Part shown: in pieces, positions 27,350-38,726 of the stretch | How the letters are laid out: every line of letters starts with the position of its first letter | Numbering within the stretch: the stretch's first letter is position 1 | Assembly (NCBI RefSeq): GCF_000189755.2 | Contig: NZ_KI912183.1 | Coordinates: 2,569,755 to 2,633,754 of the forward strand | Source of the DNA: Desulfotomaculum nigrificans DSM 574 | Lineage (GTDB): Bacteria; Bacillota; Desulfotomaculia; Desulfotomaculales; Desulfotomaculaceae | DNA: 64,000 nucleotides | Direction: 5' to 3' | The notes under the pieces: generated by a model | What the model saw: only the letters and a program-made list of their open reading frames with translations | Told to the model about the DNA's origin: nothing | The model's database searches: none | Position numbers and translations under genes: made by a program

Positions 27350-28594
27350 TTAAACGGCCAGGTGGACCTCTCTCACCTCCAGACCGAATTTCCTAGCCTC
27401 GGCAATAATTCTTTTCACTCGAAACTTTTCCTGTTTTTGTTTAGCTTTTTCAAAAGATGTTTCATCGTAGTCAACATCGTTCATCAATAAGTTGTAAATG
27501 ATTACGAAGAGCTTTCTAGCTAATGCAATGAGGGCTTTCTTGGCCCCTCGGCGTTGTTTAACCTTCCAGTACCAGGACGATAAATAGCTGTCGCGTATTC
27601 GGGTGATGCACCAAGAACTTCGCATAGGATCCGTTTTAGATAGGTGTTACCTTTGGTCGTGCGAGGGGACTTTTTTTCCCGCACTTTCATTGTTGCCGGG
27701 ACTTAAGCCCGCCCAAGAACAGATGTGTTCCGCGGTCTTGAAGCGGCTCATATCAATGCTTGTTTCTGCCAGAATTGCGGTAGCGGCGGTCTTGTCAATC
27801 CCCGGGATGCCGTCCAGTTGCTCCAGTTGCCTTTGGTATTGCTTAAGCTTTTCCTCCAGCTGTTGTTCTACCTGGTGAAGATGCCCGTAGTGTTGATCCA
27901 ACCATCCCAGCAAAAGCTTTGATAAACTCCCTTTGGTGAACATCCATTTTACCATTGACAGCTTGTTTAATCTCATGGAGCTTACTCCTAGCACGCCCCT
28001 TTACAAAAGTTTCTATTTCCCGGGCAGATATCTTTCCGTGAATGCATAGGTGATCCATAATCGCCCGACCCGATACGCTGAAGATATCGGTGAGAAATGT
28101 TGAAAGTTTAAAGCCGCAGCTTTGTAAGTGCTTTTCAATTCGGCTTTTCTGGGAAGTAATTTCCTCGAAAATGCTTTTGCGGTACCGGGTCAGATTACGA
28201 AGTTCCCGGATAGGTTTAGATGGGATAAAACTTCCCTGTAACAATCCGGCGCGTAAGCGGGTAGCTATCCATTCGGTATCTTTCATATCGGTCTTTTGCC
28301 AGGAACGTTTTTCATGTGCCGGGTGTTGGCAACAATCAAAACCATATTACTATCAAAGGCTTCTTCCAGTACATTATATACAGGTTGCCAATAAACACCG
28401 GTGCTTTCCATAGCTACATTCTGGCAGTTTTCCTTTTCTAGCCAGGCTTTCAGTTCCTCAAGTCCAGCAAGAAGGGTGGAAAAGGTGCTGATGGTTTTAG
28501 CCGGTTCCCTATCAACATTACCTTTTAATAGGCAGGCGACAATAGTTTCCTTGTGGACATCGAGACCACAACAGGTTTCCAGGATGTCTTGCAT
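27350..28594 (-). pseudogene. IS110-family transposase, frameshifted
   Basis: From ATG 28594 (MQDILETCCGLDVHKETIVA) the DEDD N-terminal domain is clear, including VAMESTGVYWQPVYNVLEE. The frame shifts near 28283 (to EWIATRLRAGLLQGSFIPSK), again near 27900 (to HQVEQQLEEKLKQYQRQLEQ and LDGIPGIDKTAATAILAE, the C-terminal Transposase_20 part), and again near 27640. At least three lesions, so inactive. IS110 elements lack inverted repeats and none were seen. Confidence 0.85.
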
Positions 28595-28898
28595 GGACTC
28601 ACTCCTACTCCAAAGGGTTTCAGGGATGATTACCCGAGAAAATATGTAGTTTAGTACCCGTGCTGTTCCCAAGTCTTTAAGAACAAGGGGCGACAATTGG
28701 CTGTGCTCAAAGGCAATCGGGTTAGGTTCGAAATCGAGGTTATACCATCAAAGTATAATCAACCTTTGTCCCTGATAATTCCCAATGTAGCAAAAAATCA
28801 TACCTTTGCAATAACCTAAACTTATTTTCATTATTGGTTGTGCCTTGCCGACATGGAGGGTTCGAAGGAAAACAGTGTTTGTTGGAGAATATACAAGT

Positions 28899-28970
28899 GA
28901 CTTCCCTCCTATTGGTGGTTTCGGTTTGGTCAATTGAAATCTTCTCCAATTGGGGGTGAAGTCCTTTTTT
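28899..28970 (+). terminator. Leader hairpin with T-run upstream of the glpP fragment
   Basis: GACTTC...CCTATTGG (from 28899) pairs imperfectly with CCAATTGG...GAAGTC (to 28963), followed by CTTTTTT. It is an intrinsic terminator or, since the next gene is a glpP relative, possibly a former antitermination site. The surrounding 28700-29000 has no gene. Confidence 0.45.
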
Positions 28971-29010
28971 GTTGACTTCCTAACCCTTGATTTTATAGGG
29001 ATTTTTGATT

Positions 29011-29406
29011 ATGCAAAATGCTCATTTACCTAACCTTATTAAAAGAGCAAAGGAAGCTAACAAGTTATTGTTGGTTCATTTGGATCTCTTCGAGGGGATT
29101 GGTAAAGACCAGGCTGGCTTACATTCCTTAACCAGAATGGGATTAAATGGAATTGTATCCACTAAGGCTCATATTATTAAATTAGCTAGAGAAGAAGGGT
29201 TATTAACTGTACAACGGATCTTTGTGGTAGATTCCGAGTCTCTTAAGACCGCAATTAAAGTTGCCGGAAAAGTTCAGCCCCATGCCATTGAAGTTCTGCC
29301 TTCCACGGTACCGGCTTACGTAATTAAAGAATGGCAGCAATCCTTGCGCATTCCCATTTTAGCCAGTGGATTAGTAAAAACTGAGGAAGATGTGGGAGTG
29401 GTATAG
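29011..29406 (+). pseudogene. glpP: Truncated glycerol-3-phosphate-responsive antiterminator
   Basis: About 131 residues against about 185 for intact GlpP. The core NLIKRAKEANKLLLVHLDLF, GIVSTKAHIIKLAREEGLLT, AIEVLPSTVPAYVIKEW and ILASGLVKTEEDV is well kept, but the first 40 residues are absent (an in-frame TAG lies at 28996-28998) and the C-terminus stops right after TEEDVG. GlpP binds mRNA leaders of glp genes; none are nearby. Probably a remnant left by the neighbouring IS events. Confidence 0.75.
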
Positions 29407-29535
29407 TGAAATATTTCATTATAATACTTAGCAGGTTAATGCCGGTTAACAGCGAAAAAGGATATTATTATATGTTGGATTTCACCTGTAGATTTTACAA
29501 ATACTAAAAAATATCAACCATTGGGGGAGTCCAGG

Positions 29536-30363
29536 TTGCTTGAACAACTCAAGGCGCTAAACCTTGATAGTATTTTGAATATAACCAGCATAATTGATAT
29601 ACTCCTGGTAACCTTTGTCTTTTACCGCTTTATGCGGATTATCCAGGGTACCCGGGCTGTCCAGCTAATTAAAGGGTTAGTGGTTCTTTTGTTGGCCAAT
29701 ACCGTCAGCAGTTGGCTGCACCTGTATACCATTAATTGGCTGTTACAACAGGTGATGACTGCCCTGGTGGTGGCCCTGCCCATTGTATTTCAGCCTGAGC
29801 TTAGAAGGGCACTGGAGACATTGGGCCGGGGTAAATTTTTTATTAAGTCCGTCAGTACCATCAAGGAAGCTGACCGAAGCCGGATGATCAATGAGTTGGT
29901 CAGGGCCGTTCAAGTGTTGACTAAAAATAAGATGGGGGCACTTATTATTATTGAGAGGGTCACTGGCCTGGAGGAATATATTGATACCGGTGTCAAAATT
30001 GATGGCATTGTTTCCGCGGAATTTCTGGTCAATATTTTTATACCCAACACGCCCCTACACGATGGGGCCGTTATTATACGGGGAGACCGGGTGACCGCTG
30101 CAGCCTGTTTCCTGCCCCTGAGCGAAAACCCTTATATCAGTAAGGAACTGGGTACTCGGCACCGGGCCGGCATCGGGGTAACCGAAGTTTCCGATGCCCT
30201 GGCCATCATTGTGTCCGAAGAGACCGGCGCTATTTCGCTGGCCGCGGACGGGGTTTTAGACCGGATGTTAGACGAGTCAACCCTGAAACAAAAATTGATT
30301 GATGCCATGGAGCCCAAAACCCATAATACCCTGAGCGGGATATTTAGGAGGAGCGAATCATGA
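29536..30363 (+). CDS. cdaA: Diadenylate cyclase (c-di-AMP synthase)
   Basis: 275 residues from TTG 29536, five to six bases after GGGGGAG; an earlier TTG at 29521 is possible. Three N-terminal membrane helices are followed by the DAC domain with the DGA motif (HDGAVIIRGDRV, near residue 175) and RHR (GTRHRAGIGVTEVSDA, near 207). It makes c-di-AMP from ATP at the membrane and controls osmotic and wall homeostasis. It overlaps ybbR by ATGA; the cdaA-ybbR-glmM order is the conserved Firmicute module. Confidence 0.95.
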   Translation: MLEQLKALNLDSILNITSIIDILLVTFVFYRFMRIIQGTRAVQLIKGLVVLLLANTVSSWLHLYTINWLLQQVMTALVVALPIVFQPELRRALETLGRGKFFIKSVSTIKEADRSRMINELVRAVQVLTKNKMGALIIIERVTGLEEYIDTGVKIDGIVSAEFLVNIFIPNTPLHDGAVIIRGDRVTAAACFLPLSENPYISKELGTRHRAGIGVTEVSDALAIIVSEETGAISLAADGVLDRMLDESTLKQKLIDAMEPKTHNTLSGIFRRSES

Positions 30364-31340
30364 TCCGGCTGAAATGGAGCAACAACTCCATGATGCTTCT
30401 GTCAGTACTAATGGCTATTCTGCTGTGGGTTTATGTAACCAACGTGCAAAATCCGGTAAAGGAGCAGGAATTCCGGGTGGCCGTTGATACCAGGGGGGAA
30501 ATACCCCAGGGGTTGTCGGTGACAGGTTTGCCCCAAAGTGTAGTGGTCAGGGTGCGGGGGAACAACGCACAGCTTAATGGGGTCAGGTCTACTGATTTTC
30601 AAGCCGTGGTGGATTTAAGCAATTTAAGTGAAGGATCCACCCACCGGCCGGTACAGGTGACTGCTCCCAGTGGCCTGCAAGTGGTGCAGGTTAGCCCCGC
30701 CCGGGTGGACTTAACGGTGGACCGGATTATTCAAAGACAGGTTCCTTTGCGGGTATCTGTTAAAGGAGAGCCAACAGATGGCTTTTCAGCCCTGGAACCG
30801 GTGGTGCAGCCTACGGCAGTTTTGATCCGGGGGCCGGCTAAAACAATTAATCAAATAAAGGTCATAGATATTACCGCCAACATCACAGCAACCAGCCAGA
30901 ATGTGGAGCAAACACTGATGGTTCCGGTGCCGTCCGGCGTCTCAGTTTCGCCGGATCGGGTTAAGGTATTTGTGCCGGTGACCAGGTCACTGCCATCCAA
31001 AGTGCTGCCGGTGGTGGTGCGTTATGCGGGGAACCCGGCGGATCAGTACCAGGTGGTGCGAGCCATTGCTCAGCCGGCTGCAGTACAGGTATTTGCTCCC
31101 TCAGAGGTACTGAAAAAATTGGCCGGTATCGATACCGAGCCGATTAACGTGGACGGCATCAGTGACAACCTTATAAAGGAAGCCAGACTGCAACTGCCGG
31201 CAGGCGTGGTGGACATCGTCCCGGACAAAGTAGAGGTGGTGATCCAGGTTAAGACCAAACAACCAACCACTCCTGCGGAACAACCCACAACCAAACCGGC
31301 GGATGCCGCACCAACCCCTGCGGAGCCAAGTCAACCATAG
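30360..31340 (+). CDS. cdaR: YbbR-domain regulator of CdaA
   Basis: 326 residues. One N-terminal membrane anchor (MMLLSVLMAILLWVYVTNVQ) then YbbR repeats outside the membrane (for example VVVRVRGNNAQLNGV, RVDLTVDRIIQRQVPLRVSV, AVLIRGPAKTINQIKVIDI) and a Pro/Thr/Ala-rich tail. It is expected to bind and modulate CdaA. It is translationally coupled to cdaA through ATGA. Confidence 0.92.
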   Translation: MIRLKWSNNSMMLLSVLMAILLWVYVTNVQNPVKEQEFRVAVDTRGEIPQGLSVTGLPQSVVVRVRGNNAQLNGVRSTDFQAVVDLSNLSEGSTHRPVQVTAPSGLQVVQVSPARVDLTVDRIIQRQVPLRVSVKGEPTDGFSALEPVVQPTAVLIRGPAKTINQIKVIDITANITATSQNVEQTLMVPVPSGVSVSPDRVKVFVPVTRSLPSKVLPVVVRYAGNPADQYQVVRAIAQPAAVQVFAPSEVLKKLAGIDTEPINVDGISDNLIKEARLQLPAGVVDIVPDKVEVVIQVKTKQPTTPAEQPTTKPADAAPTPAEPSQP

Positions 31341-31347
31341 TAACAAT

Positions 31348-31377
31348 AACCCTGCCGAATTTGCCAAAGGCGGGGTT
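31348..31377 (+). terminator. Hairpin after ybbR
   Basis: AACCCTGCC (31348-31356) pairs with GGCGGGGTT (31369-31377), one G-U pair, 12-base loop. No T-run, so at most partial termination before the glmM promoter. Confidence 0.4.
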
Positions 31378-31425
31378 AAATATTGGTGACGCGAAGTGAC
31401 CCATCCGTCATACTATGTTAAAAAA

Positions 31426-31454
31426 TTGACTCTGGAACCGATGGAGGATATAAT
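31426..31454 (+). promoter_or_regulatory. Sigma-A promoter of glmM
   Basis: TTGACT (31426-31431), 17-base spacer, TATAAT (31449-31454): near-perfect housekeeping promoter, start near 31461. The glmM ribosome site GGAAGGAGG follows at 31487-31495. Confidence 0.9.
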
Positions 31455-31507
31455 AGCCTTGGCTTAATATGAGCTTCCTCAAGCAGGAAGGAGGAAATTT
31501 GTAAAGC

Positions 31508-32842
31508 ATGGGAAAGTTATTTGGCACTGATGGAGTCCGTGGGGTGGCCAATACTGAGCTGACTGCCGAACTGGCCTTTCAGCTGGGGCGGGCCGGGGCT
31601 TATGTGCTGACCAAACAGGGTCACCCAAAGAAAGTGGTAATTGGCCGGGACACCAGAATATCCGGTGACATGCTGGAGGCAGCACTGGTGGCCGGTATCT
31701 GTTCAGTGGGGGTAGATGTTTATAAGGTGGGAGTGTTACCGACGCCCGCCATTGCCTTTTTGACCAGAAAATTAGGTGCCGGGGCCGGCGTAGTTATTTC
31801 AGCTTCCCATAACCCGGTGGCGGATAATGGCATCAAATTCTTCGGCCCCAGTGGCTATAAACTCCCTGATGAATTGGAAAGCCGCATTGAAAAGCTGGTC
31901 CTAGAGGGAGGGGAAGAATTACCTAAACCCACCGGCGGAGATTTGGGCAGGACTTACACCATTGAAGATGCCCAGGATCAGTATGTGGCCTACGCTAAGA
32001 GTACCATCAACACCGATCTGCAGGGTTTAAAGGTAGTGGTGGATTGTGCCAACGGGGCAGCTTACCAGGTGGCCCCCCGGGTTCTGTCAGAATTGGGCGC
32101 CGAGGTTATACCCATCTGCCACCGGCCGGATGGAGTTAATATCAACGCTGATTGTGGCTCCACCCACCCCGAAAAGCTTATGGAAGCAGTGGTGGAGCAC
32201 GGGGCGGATTTGGGTCTGGCCCACGACGGAGATGCCGACCGGGTGCTGGCCGTTGACAGTAACGGCAAACTGGTGGACGGTGACCACATTATGGTTATTT
32301 GCGCCAAGCACCTTAAGGCCAGGGGAAAATTACGCAAAAATACCGTCGCCGTTACAGTGATGAGCAACCTGGGTTTGCATAAAGCCCTGGAGAAAAGCGA
32401 TATTGAAGTGGTGGAAACCAAAGTCGGTGACCGTTATGTCTTGGAGAAATTGTTAGAAACCGGTGCCCGTTTTGGCGGGGAGCAATCGGGTCATATAATT
32501 TTCCTGGAGCATAATACTACCGGAGATGGTATAATAACTGCATTACAGTTATTGTCGGTAATTAAGGAAACCGGCCGCTCCCTGGCTGAATTGGCCGGAC
32601 AAATGGAGCAGTATCCCCAAATTTTGAAGAATGTGCGGGTTACTGATAAAAAAATGGTCATGAACAGCCCCATCCTCACCGAAGCCATCCGGCGCTTTGA
32701 GCGGGACCTGGCCGGGCAGGGACGCATTCTGGTACGCCCCTCAGGTACTGAACCCCTGGTGCGCATCATGGTGGAAGGTAAGGATATGGAGCAACTGCAA
32801 AGTATAGTAGATAAGATGGCGGAAATAGTGGGCAGCATTTAA
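31508..32842 (+). CDS. glmM: Phosphoglucosamine mutase
   Basis: 444 residues, standard length. Start [12 protein letters not shown]; the phosphoserine loop [15 protein letters not shown] has its catalytic Ser at about residue 100; the metal loop is [11 protein letters not shown]; the sugar loop is [10 protein letters not shown]; the phosphate site is [15 protein letters not shown]. It interconverts glucosamine-6-P and -1-P for UDP-GlcNAc. Own sigma-A promoter. Confidence 0.97.
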   Translation: MGKLFGTDGVRGVANTELTAELAFQLGRAGAYVLTKQGHPKKVVIGRDTRISGDMLEAALVAGICSVGVDVYKVGVLPTPAIAFLTRKLGAGAGVVISASHNPVADNGIKFFGPSGYKLPDELESRIEKLVLEGGEELPKPTGGDLGRTYTIEDAQDQYVAYAKSTINTDLQGLKVVVDCANGAAYQVAPRVLSELGAEVIPICHRPDGVNINADCGSTHPEKLMEAVVEHGADLGLAHDGDADRVLAVDSNGKLVDGDHIMVICAKHLKARGKLRKNTVAVTVMSNLGLHKALEKSDIEVVETKVGDRYVLEKLLETGARFGGEQSGHIIFLEHNTTGDGIITALQLLSVIKETGRSLAELAGQMEQYPQILKNVRVTDKKMVMNSPILTEAIRRFERDLAGQGRILVRPSGTEPLVRIMVEGKDMEQLQSIVDKMAEIVGSI

Positions 32843-32899
32843 TTGTTGCCCACACCCTGATAAGGAGGTGGTACCGGCGGATAACGGACAACTAAATAA

Positions 32900-33047
32900 T
32901 ATCAAGCGCCAGAACCCTGGTTAGTATAAGAGGGTTGACGAGGAGAGGGATGATCGAATATTCGGCGGATGCCCTCCGGCCGGTCACGGCCGTTAACGCA
33001 GTCCAAAACCCGCAGGCAACTGCGGGGCCAAATGACTGTCGGTGACC
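32900..33047 (+). promoter_or_regulatory. glmS ribozyme (glucosamine-6-phosphate riboswitch)
   Basis: The catalytic core AAGCGCCAGAAC starts at 32904; cleavage is expected between A32905 and G32906. P2 is AACCCT / AGGGTT around GGTTGACGAGG; the core GGATGATCGAATATTCGGCGG (spaced over 32947-32967), the GGTCACGG / CGGTGACC pairing and the P4 hairpin CCCGCAG-GCAA-CTGCGGG are all present. It lies 120 bases upstream of glmS. GlcN6P-triggered self-cleavage destabilises glmS mRNA. Confidence 0.95.
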
Positions 33048-33125
33048 AACAGGCGGCATTTTGGTAATGTTTAACGCCCTGGTATGCTATTGCTTTTATC
33101 AGGGTACCATAAACCAAGAAAGAGT

Positions 33126-33153
33126 ATGCCGTAGCCGGTAGAGGCTGCGGCAT
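33126..33153 (+). other. Hairpin between ribozyme and glmS
   Basis: ATGCCGTAGCC / GGCTGCGGCAT, 11 pairs with one G-U, 6-base loop, 9 bases before the glmS ribosome site AAGGAGGT. No T-run. It may shield the cleaved 5' end or tune translation. Confidence 0.4.
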
Positions 33154-33177
33154 GATTAGTTTAAGGAGGTCGGCACT

Positions 33178-35007
<1,830 letters not shown>

Positions 35008-35126
35008 GACTAACATCAATCCGCCTAATTGTGTATTTCCCATTTATTTCTCCCATCCATGCGAAAAAAGGATTCCGATTGGGAGGCAATTAGGGAAAAG
35101 GATTAAGGGGTAAAGGTATAGAAAAT

Positions 35127-35190
35127 AAAAAAGGGATAAGGGCAAATCCTTGAAAAAACAAGGTTTACGCCACTTATCCCTTTTTCCTTT
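35127..35190. terminator. Bidirectional hairpin/terminator, repeat family copy 1
   Basis: Outer stem AAAAAGGGATAAG / CTTATCCCTTTTT (35128-35140 with 35073+100 to 35185), inner stem AATCCTTG / CAAGGTTT. T-runs occur on both strands. The same architecture and core words recur at 47654-47706. It closes the glmS transcript. Confidence 0.75.
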
Positions 35191-35401
35191 TATCCATGAT
35201 CCTGCCCAATTCGGACCACCTTTTTTCACACAAATTAGAGATGTATTTGGAAAATTATGGGAAAAATAATACTGATTTACGGAAAAGCCTTATTATCTCC
35301 CATAATATCCCAATATTTGTCTGATACGGGTTGGCAGGGAGGGGAAGGGAAAGCGTTCATTGAGATATAAAAAGGTGAAGATATGGTGGGGGGCTTACGG
35401 A
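35191..35401. other. Upstream region of the restriction cassette
   Basis: About 210 AT-rich bases with no gene. It must contain the promoter of the four-gene cassette, but no confident -35/-10 pair was found. Confidence 0.3.
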
Positions 35402-37975
35402 ATGAATGAAGTTATAAGTTCTAACGAGCAATTGATAGCAAAAATAAATGAAGTCCTAAAAGTAAGAAAGGGCAGGAAAATAAATATCATTAATGACAAA
35501 CTTACATTATCGGTATTTGGCGAACTTTCCAAGAATCTTAAAAATGTTGAGAGAATCAATTTTATTATACGTAATACTGCTTATGTGCCTGCCGGGCGCG
35601 AACTGCCTCGTGAGTTTGAGATTAGGCAAAACGATACAGACTTGTTTTTTAATTCTTATGACATCATCCAGAAAAACAAGCTCCAGCATCTTGCAAAAGC
35701 GAAATCCATGTATGAATTTATCCAAAAACATGTAAATGTGCGTAAGGCAAAAGAACCTGGGAAAATAACGGGGAACATTATCATGATTGATGATGAAATT
35801 GCTATACATGGCACATCATCTCTTGAAGTATCGAGGAAAACAAAGCGTGGAGAGCTGGCACCTATCCACTTTAACTCTGCTGTCACTGAAAAAGCACAGC
35901 TTGAACATTTTCAGAGGTTGTTTAATATCATCTGGAACAATAATGATTATACCGAGGATTACAAAATGCAGTTGCTTGAAAGCCTTAATTATGTTTACAA
36001 GGACTATTCTCCCGAATTCCTGTACTATTTTACACTGAAGGAGCTTTTCGGCAGTCAGCTTGATAGTGGTGTAGAGCGCTTTGAAAGGGATAAAACAGGT
36101 TTTAAAAAGTCTGTCATCTGGAATAGCCTCTATGATTTCCAGAAAGATGCTGTTGTCTCCGCCATTCAAAAGATAAACAAATACAATGGTTGCATCATTG
36201 CCGACAGTGTTGGTCTGGGAAAAACCTTTGAGGCTTTGGCCGTAATTAAATGGTTCGAGCTTCGGGAAGATAATGTACTGGTTTTATGCCCTGCCAAGCT
36301 CTATGATAACTGGGATTCCTTCAAAAACCCATATATAGACAACGCCTTTGTGAAGGATAACTTTAACTATAAAATCCTTTGCCATACAGATTTGACTAGG
36401 ACAAAGGGATATTCCCGAAGTGGTATTGATTTATCCCGTGTAAACTGGAGCAATTTCGACCTGGTTGTCATCGACGAATCCCATAACTTCCGCAACCGAA
36501 ACGAAGACATTGAGCATATGAGCCGCTATATGAAACTCATGAATGATATTATTAAAAAGGGTCATGGAACAAGCAGGAGGCTTATCGCCAGAATTGACAG
36601 CTATATTGACGTCATCTCCCGCTGTAATTCGGGAGAAGTGGAGCTTATAGGAGGGGAATATCTTGAAGAAGATGTTACCCTTGACTATAAATATGAGATT
36701 AAGGTGGAACATTTGATTGCAGCAGATTTCCTGGAGGATTTGTACTACGACAAGGAAATATTGGAAGGTTTGTACAGGAATGTTTTACATGTATTGAATG
36801 AAAAAAGGGACGCAAAGCTGAAAAAGCTTGAAGAAATTATTGTTAACAAAATCATTAAGACTCCTTATAACCCAGGAAACAGAAAAATGCTTATCTTTTC
36901 TGCTTTTGCGGATACTGCCAATTATCTGTATGACAGCATTGCCGATGAGCTTGCAAAACATGGGATTAATATAGCATGCATTACTGGTTCTGGAGAGCCG
37001 AGGACAACGATGAAAAATGTCCGTTGTGAGTTTAATACTATTCTGCGACACTTTTCACCAAAGTCCAAGCTGGGGCAAGACTTGCCAAAGGATAAGCAGA
37101 TTGATGTGGTCATTGCCACAGACTGTATTTCCGAGGGCCAAAACCTGCAGGACTGTGATGCGGTCATTAACTATGACATCCAGTGGAATCCCGTTGTGCT
37201 GATCCAGCGTTTCGGCAGGATAGACCGCATTGGCAGCCAAAATAAAAAAATTGCCATGATCAACTTCTTTCCCAATTTGGCTCTTAATGATTATTTACAG
37301 CTTGAACAGAGAGTAAGAGGGAAAATGATGGCGGTAAACCTGACCGCTTCAGGGGACGAGGATTTCCTTTCTCTTGAAATGAATGATTTTCTTTTCAGGA
37401 AGAAACAGCTGGAAAGGCTGCAAAAAGAGGTTATCGAAATTGATGAACTGAATGATAACATTTCCCTGACCGACCTGAATATGAATGATTACCTTTATGA
37501 GCTTTCGAACTATATCAAAAATAACCCAGAGATTATGCGGGTGCCCAGGGGTGTATACTCTGTAGCGGAAGGGGAAAGGAAGGGCTGCATCTTTTGCTTT
37601 AAGCATCAGAACGAGGTGGCAAAACCAGCAAACGAAAGCTCCCTTTACCCCTACTACATTATGTACATCAGCAATGATGGTGAGATTTACTAAGGCAGTG
37701 CCAATGCCCGTGAAGCACTAAGGGAGTTCAGGAAGATTGCTTATGGCAAAGCAAAGCCTGAACCAGAGTTGTTCAAAAAATTTAACAGCCGTACCAAAAA
37801 TGCCGAGGATATGTCCTTTTATTCAAGGTTGCTCAATAAGGCGATTGAAGCAATCCAAGGGGATGAGGACCAAAAAGCGGAAATGACCATCTTTGACTTC
37901 GGAGGATATAACAACGAATTTGCCAACTCAAGCACCGATGATTTTGAGCTTATATCTTTCCTGGTGGTGGAATAG
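35402..37975 (+). pseudogene. SNF2-like helicase of R-M cassette, interrupted by one in-frame TAA
   Basis: From ATG 35402 (a TTG at 35360 is in frame but poorer) the frame runs 763 residues to TAA 37691-37693, then continues in the same frame for 93 codons (GSANAREALREFRKIAYGKA, SFYSRLLNKAIEAIQ) to TAG 37973-37975. Seen: an N-terminal region that may be a degenerate phospholipase-D fold, Walker A DSVGLGKT (about 268-275), DESH (about 358), and the motif V/VI region SEGQNLQDCD, QRFGRIDRIGSQN. The lost tail is about 11 percent of the protein, so it may still work, or the stop could be a sequencing error. First gene of the cassette; 10 bases before the DUF4391 gene. Confidence 0.85.
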
Positions 37976-37985
37976 GGGTGAAGCT

Positions 37986-38714
37986 ATGCTGGCGATACCC
38001 AGTGTATATGAGATAAATAAGACTTTTACCATCAAGACATTTATGACTGCTGACCTGACCCAAAAGGAGAAAAAAAGGTTCAGGGAAGTAGTAATTGAAG
38101 TAAAGCTGTTATATCAGGTTGCAGGGGAGGACATCCCCTCGCTGATTAGTGACGAATACGACTGCCAGGCGATTCTGTTTTTCAGTGTCCGTTTGACTGA
38201 GCTGAAAAATGCCAGCTTTGTGGGAAACATCATGCAGCGGTTGGTCAAACCGTTATGCGTAATCAGATTTTACGACCATACCAACTGCCAGGTTTTCTGC
38301 TTCTGTCACAAAAGGCTGAACTTAAACGACAGGACGCAGGTGGTTATTGAGGATACGGTATATTCCTCCCCTGCTTCCATGCAGTTTGCAGACGAAACAA
38401 ATGCGCTGATGCGGGAGTACATTGAGTTTGACAGAATCCAAAACAGGGGCAACAAGCTGGACTTTTACCTTGAAATGATGATCAAGGCGTACATCGTATC
38501 CAACCTTTCCTTATGGTCTGGGACGAGGGCCTTGCTTGTCTCAAAGGTATGGTATAACAGGGATGATATGTTAAAGCTCTATGATAGGCTTAAACGGACA
38601 GAGCAGCTAAAAAAAGAGCAAAAATTCGCAAAAACTGTGGCAGAAAGCGCAAGGATCAATTCAGAGTTAAAAAGGCTGTATGCCCAGTTTGCCAAAATTA
38701 TCGAGAAGGTATAG
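37986..38714 (+). CDS. DUF4391 protein of the R-M cassette
   Basis: 242 residues from ATG 37986 behind AGGGGTGAAG; the longer frame from 37893 overlaps the helicase tail and is rejected. The sequence fits the DUF4391 family (MLAIPSVYEINKTF, LKNASFVGNIMQRLVKPLCV, and a charged helical end RTEQLKKEQKFAKTVAESAR). No catalytic motif is seen. The family is found beside Type III-like methyltransferase/helicase pairs; its role is unknown, perhaps an adaptor between helicase and Mod. Confidence 0.75.
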   Translation: MLAIPSVYEINKTFTIKTFMTADLTQKEKKRFREVVIEVKLLYQVAGEDIPSLISDEYDCQAILFFSVRLTELKNASFVGNIMQRLVKPLCVIRFYDHTNCQVFCFCHKRLNLNDRTQVVIEDTVYSSPASMQFADETNALMREYIEFDRIQNRGNKLDFYLEMMIKAYIVSNLSLWSGTRALLVSKVWYNRDDMLKLYDRLKRTEQLKKEQKFAKTVAESARINSELKRLYAQFAKIIEKV

Positions 38715-38726
38715 GAGGTTAGAAAA

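Noticed and set aside
25000-29000. CRISPR array or prophage in the repeat-rich region
   Set aside because: The repeats are IS ends and palindromes; no regular spacer-repeat pattern, cas genes or phage structural genes were seen.
32902-33153. 83-codon frame on - between glmM and glmS
   Set aside because: It is antisense to the glmS ribozyme, whose structure fully explains the conservation.
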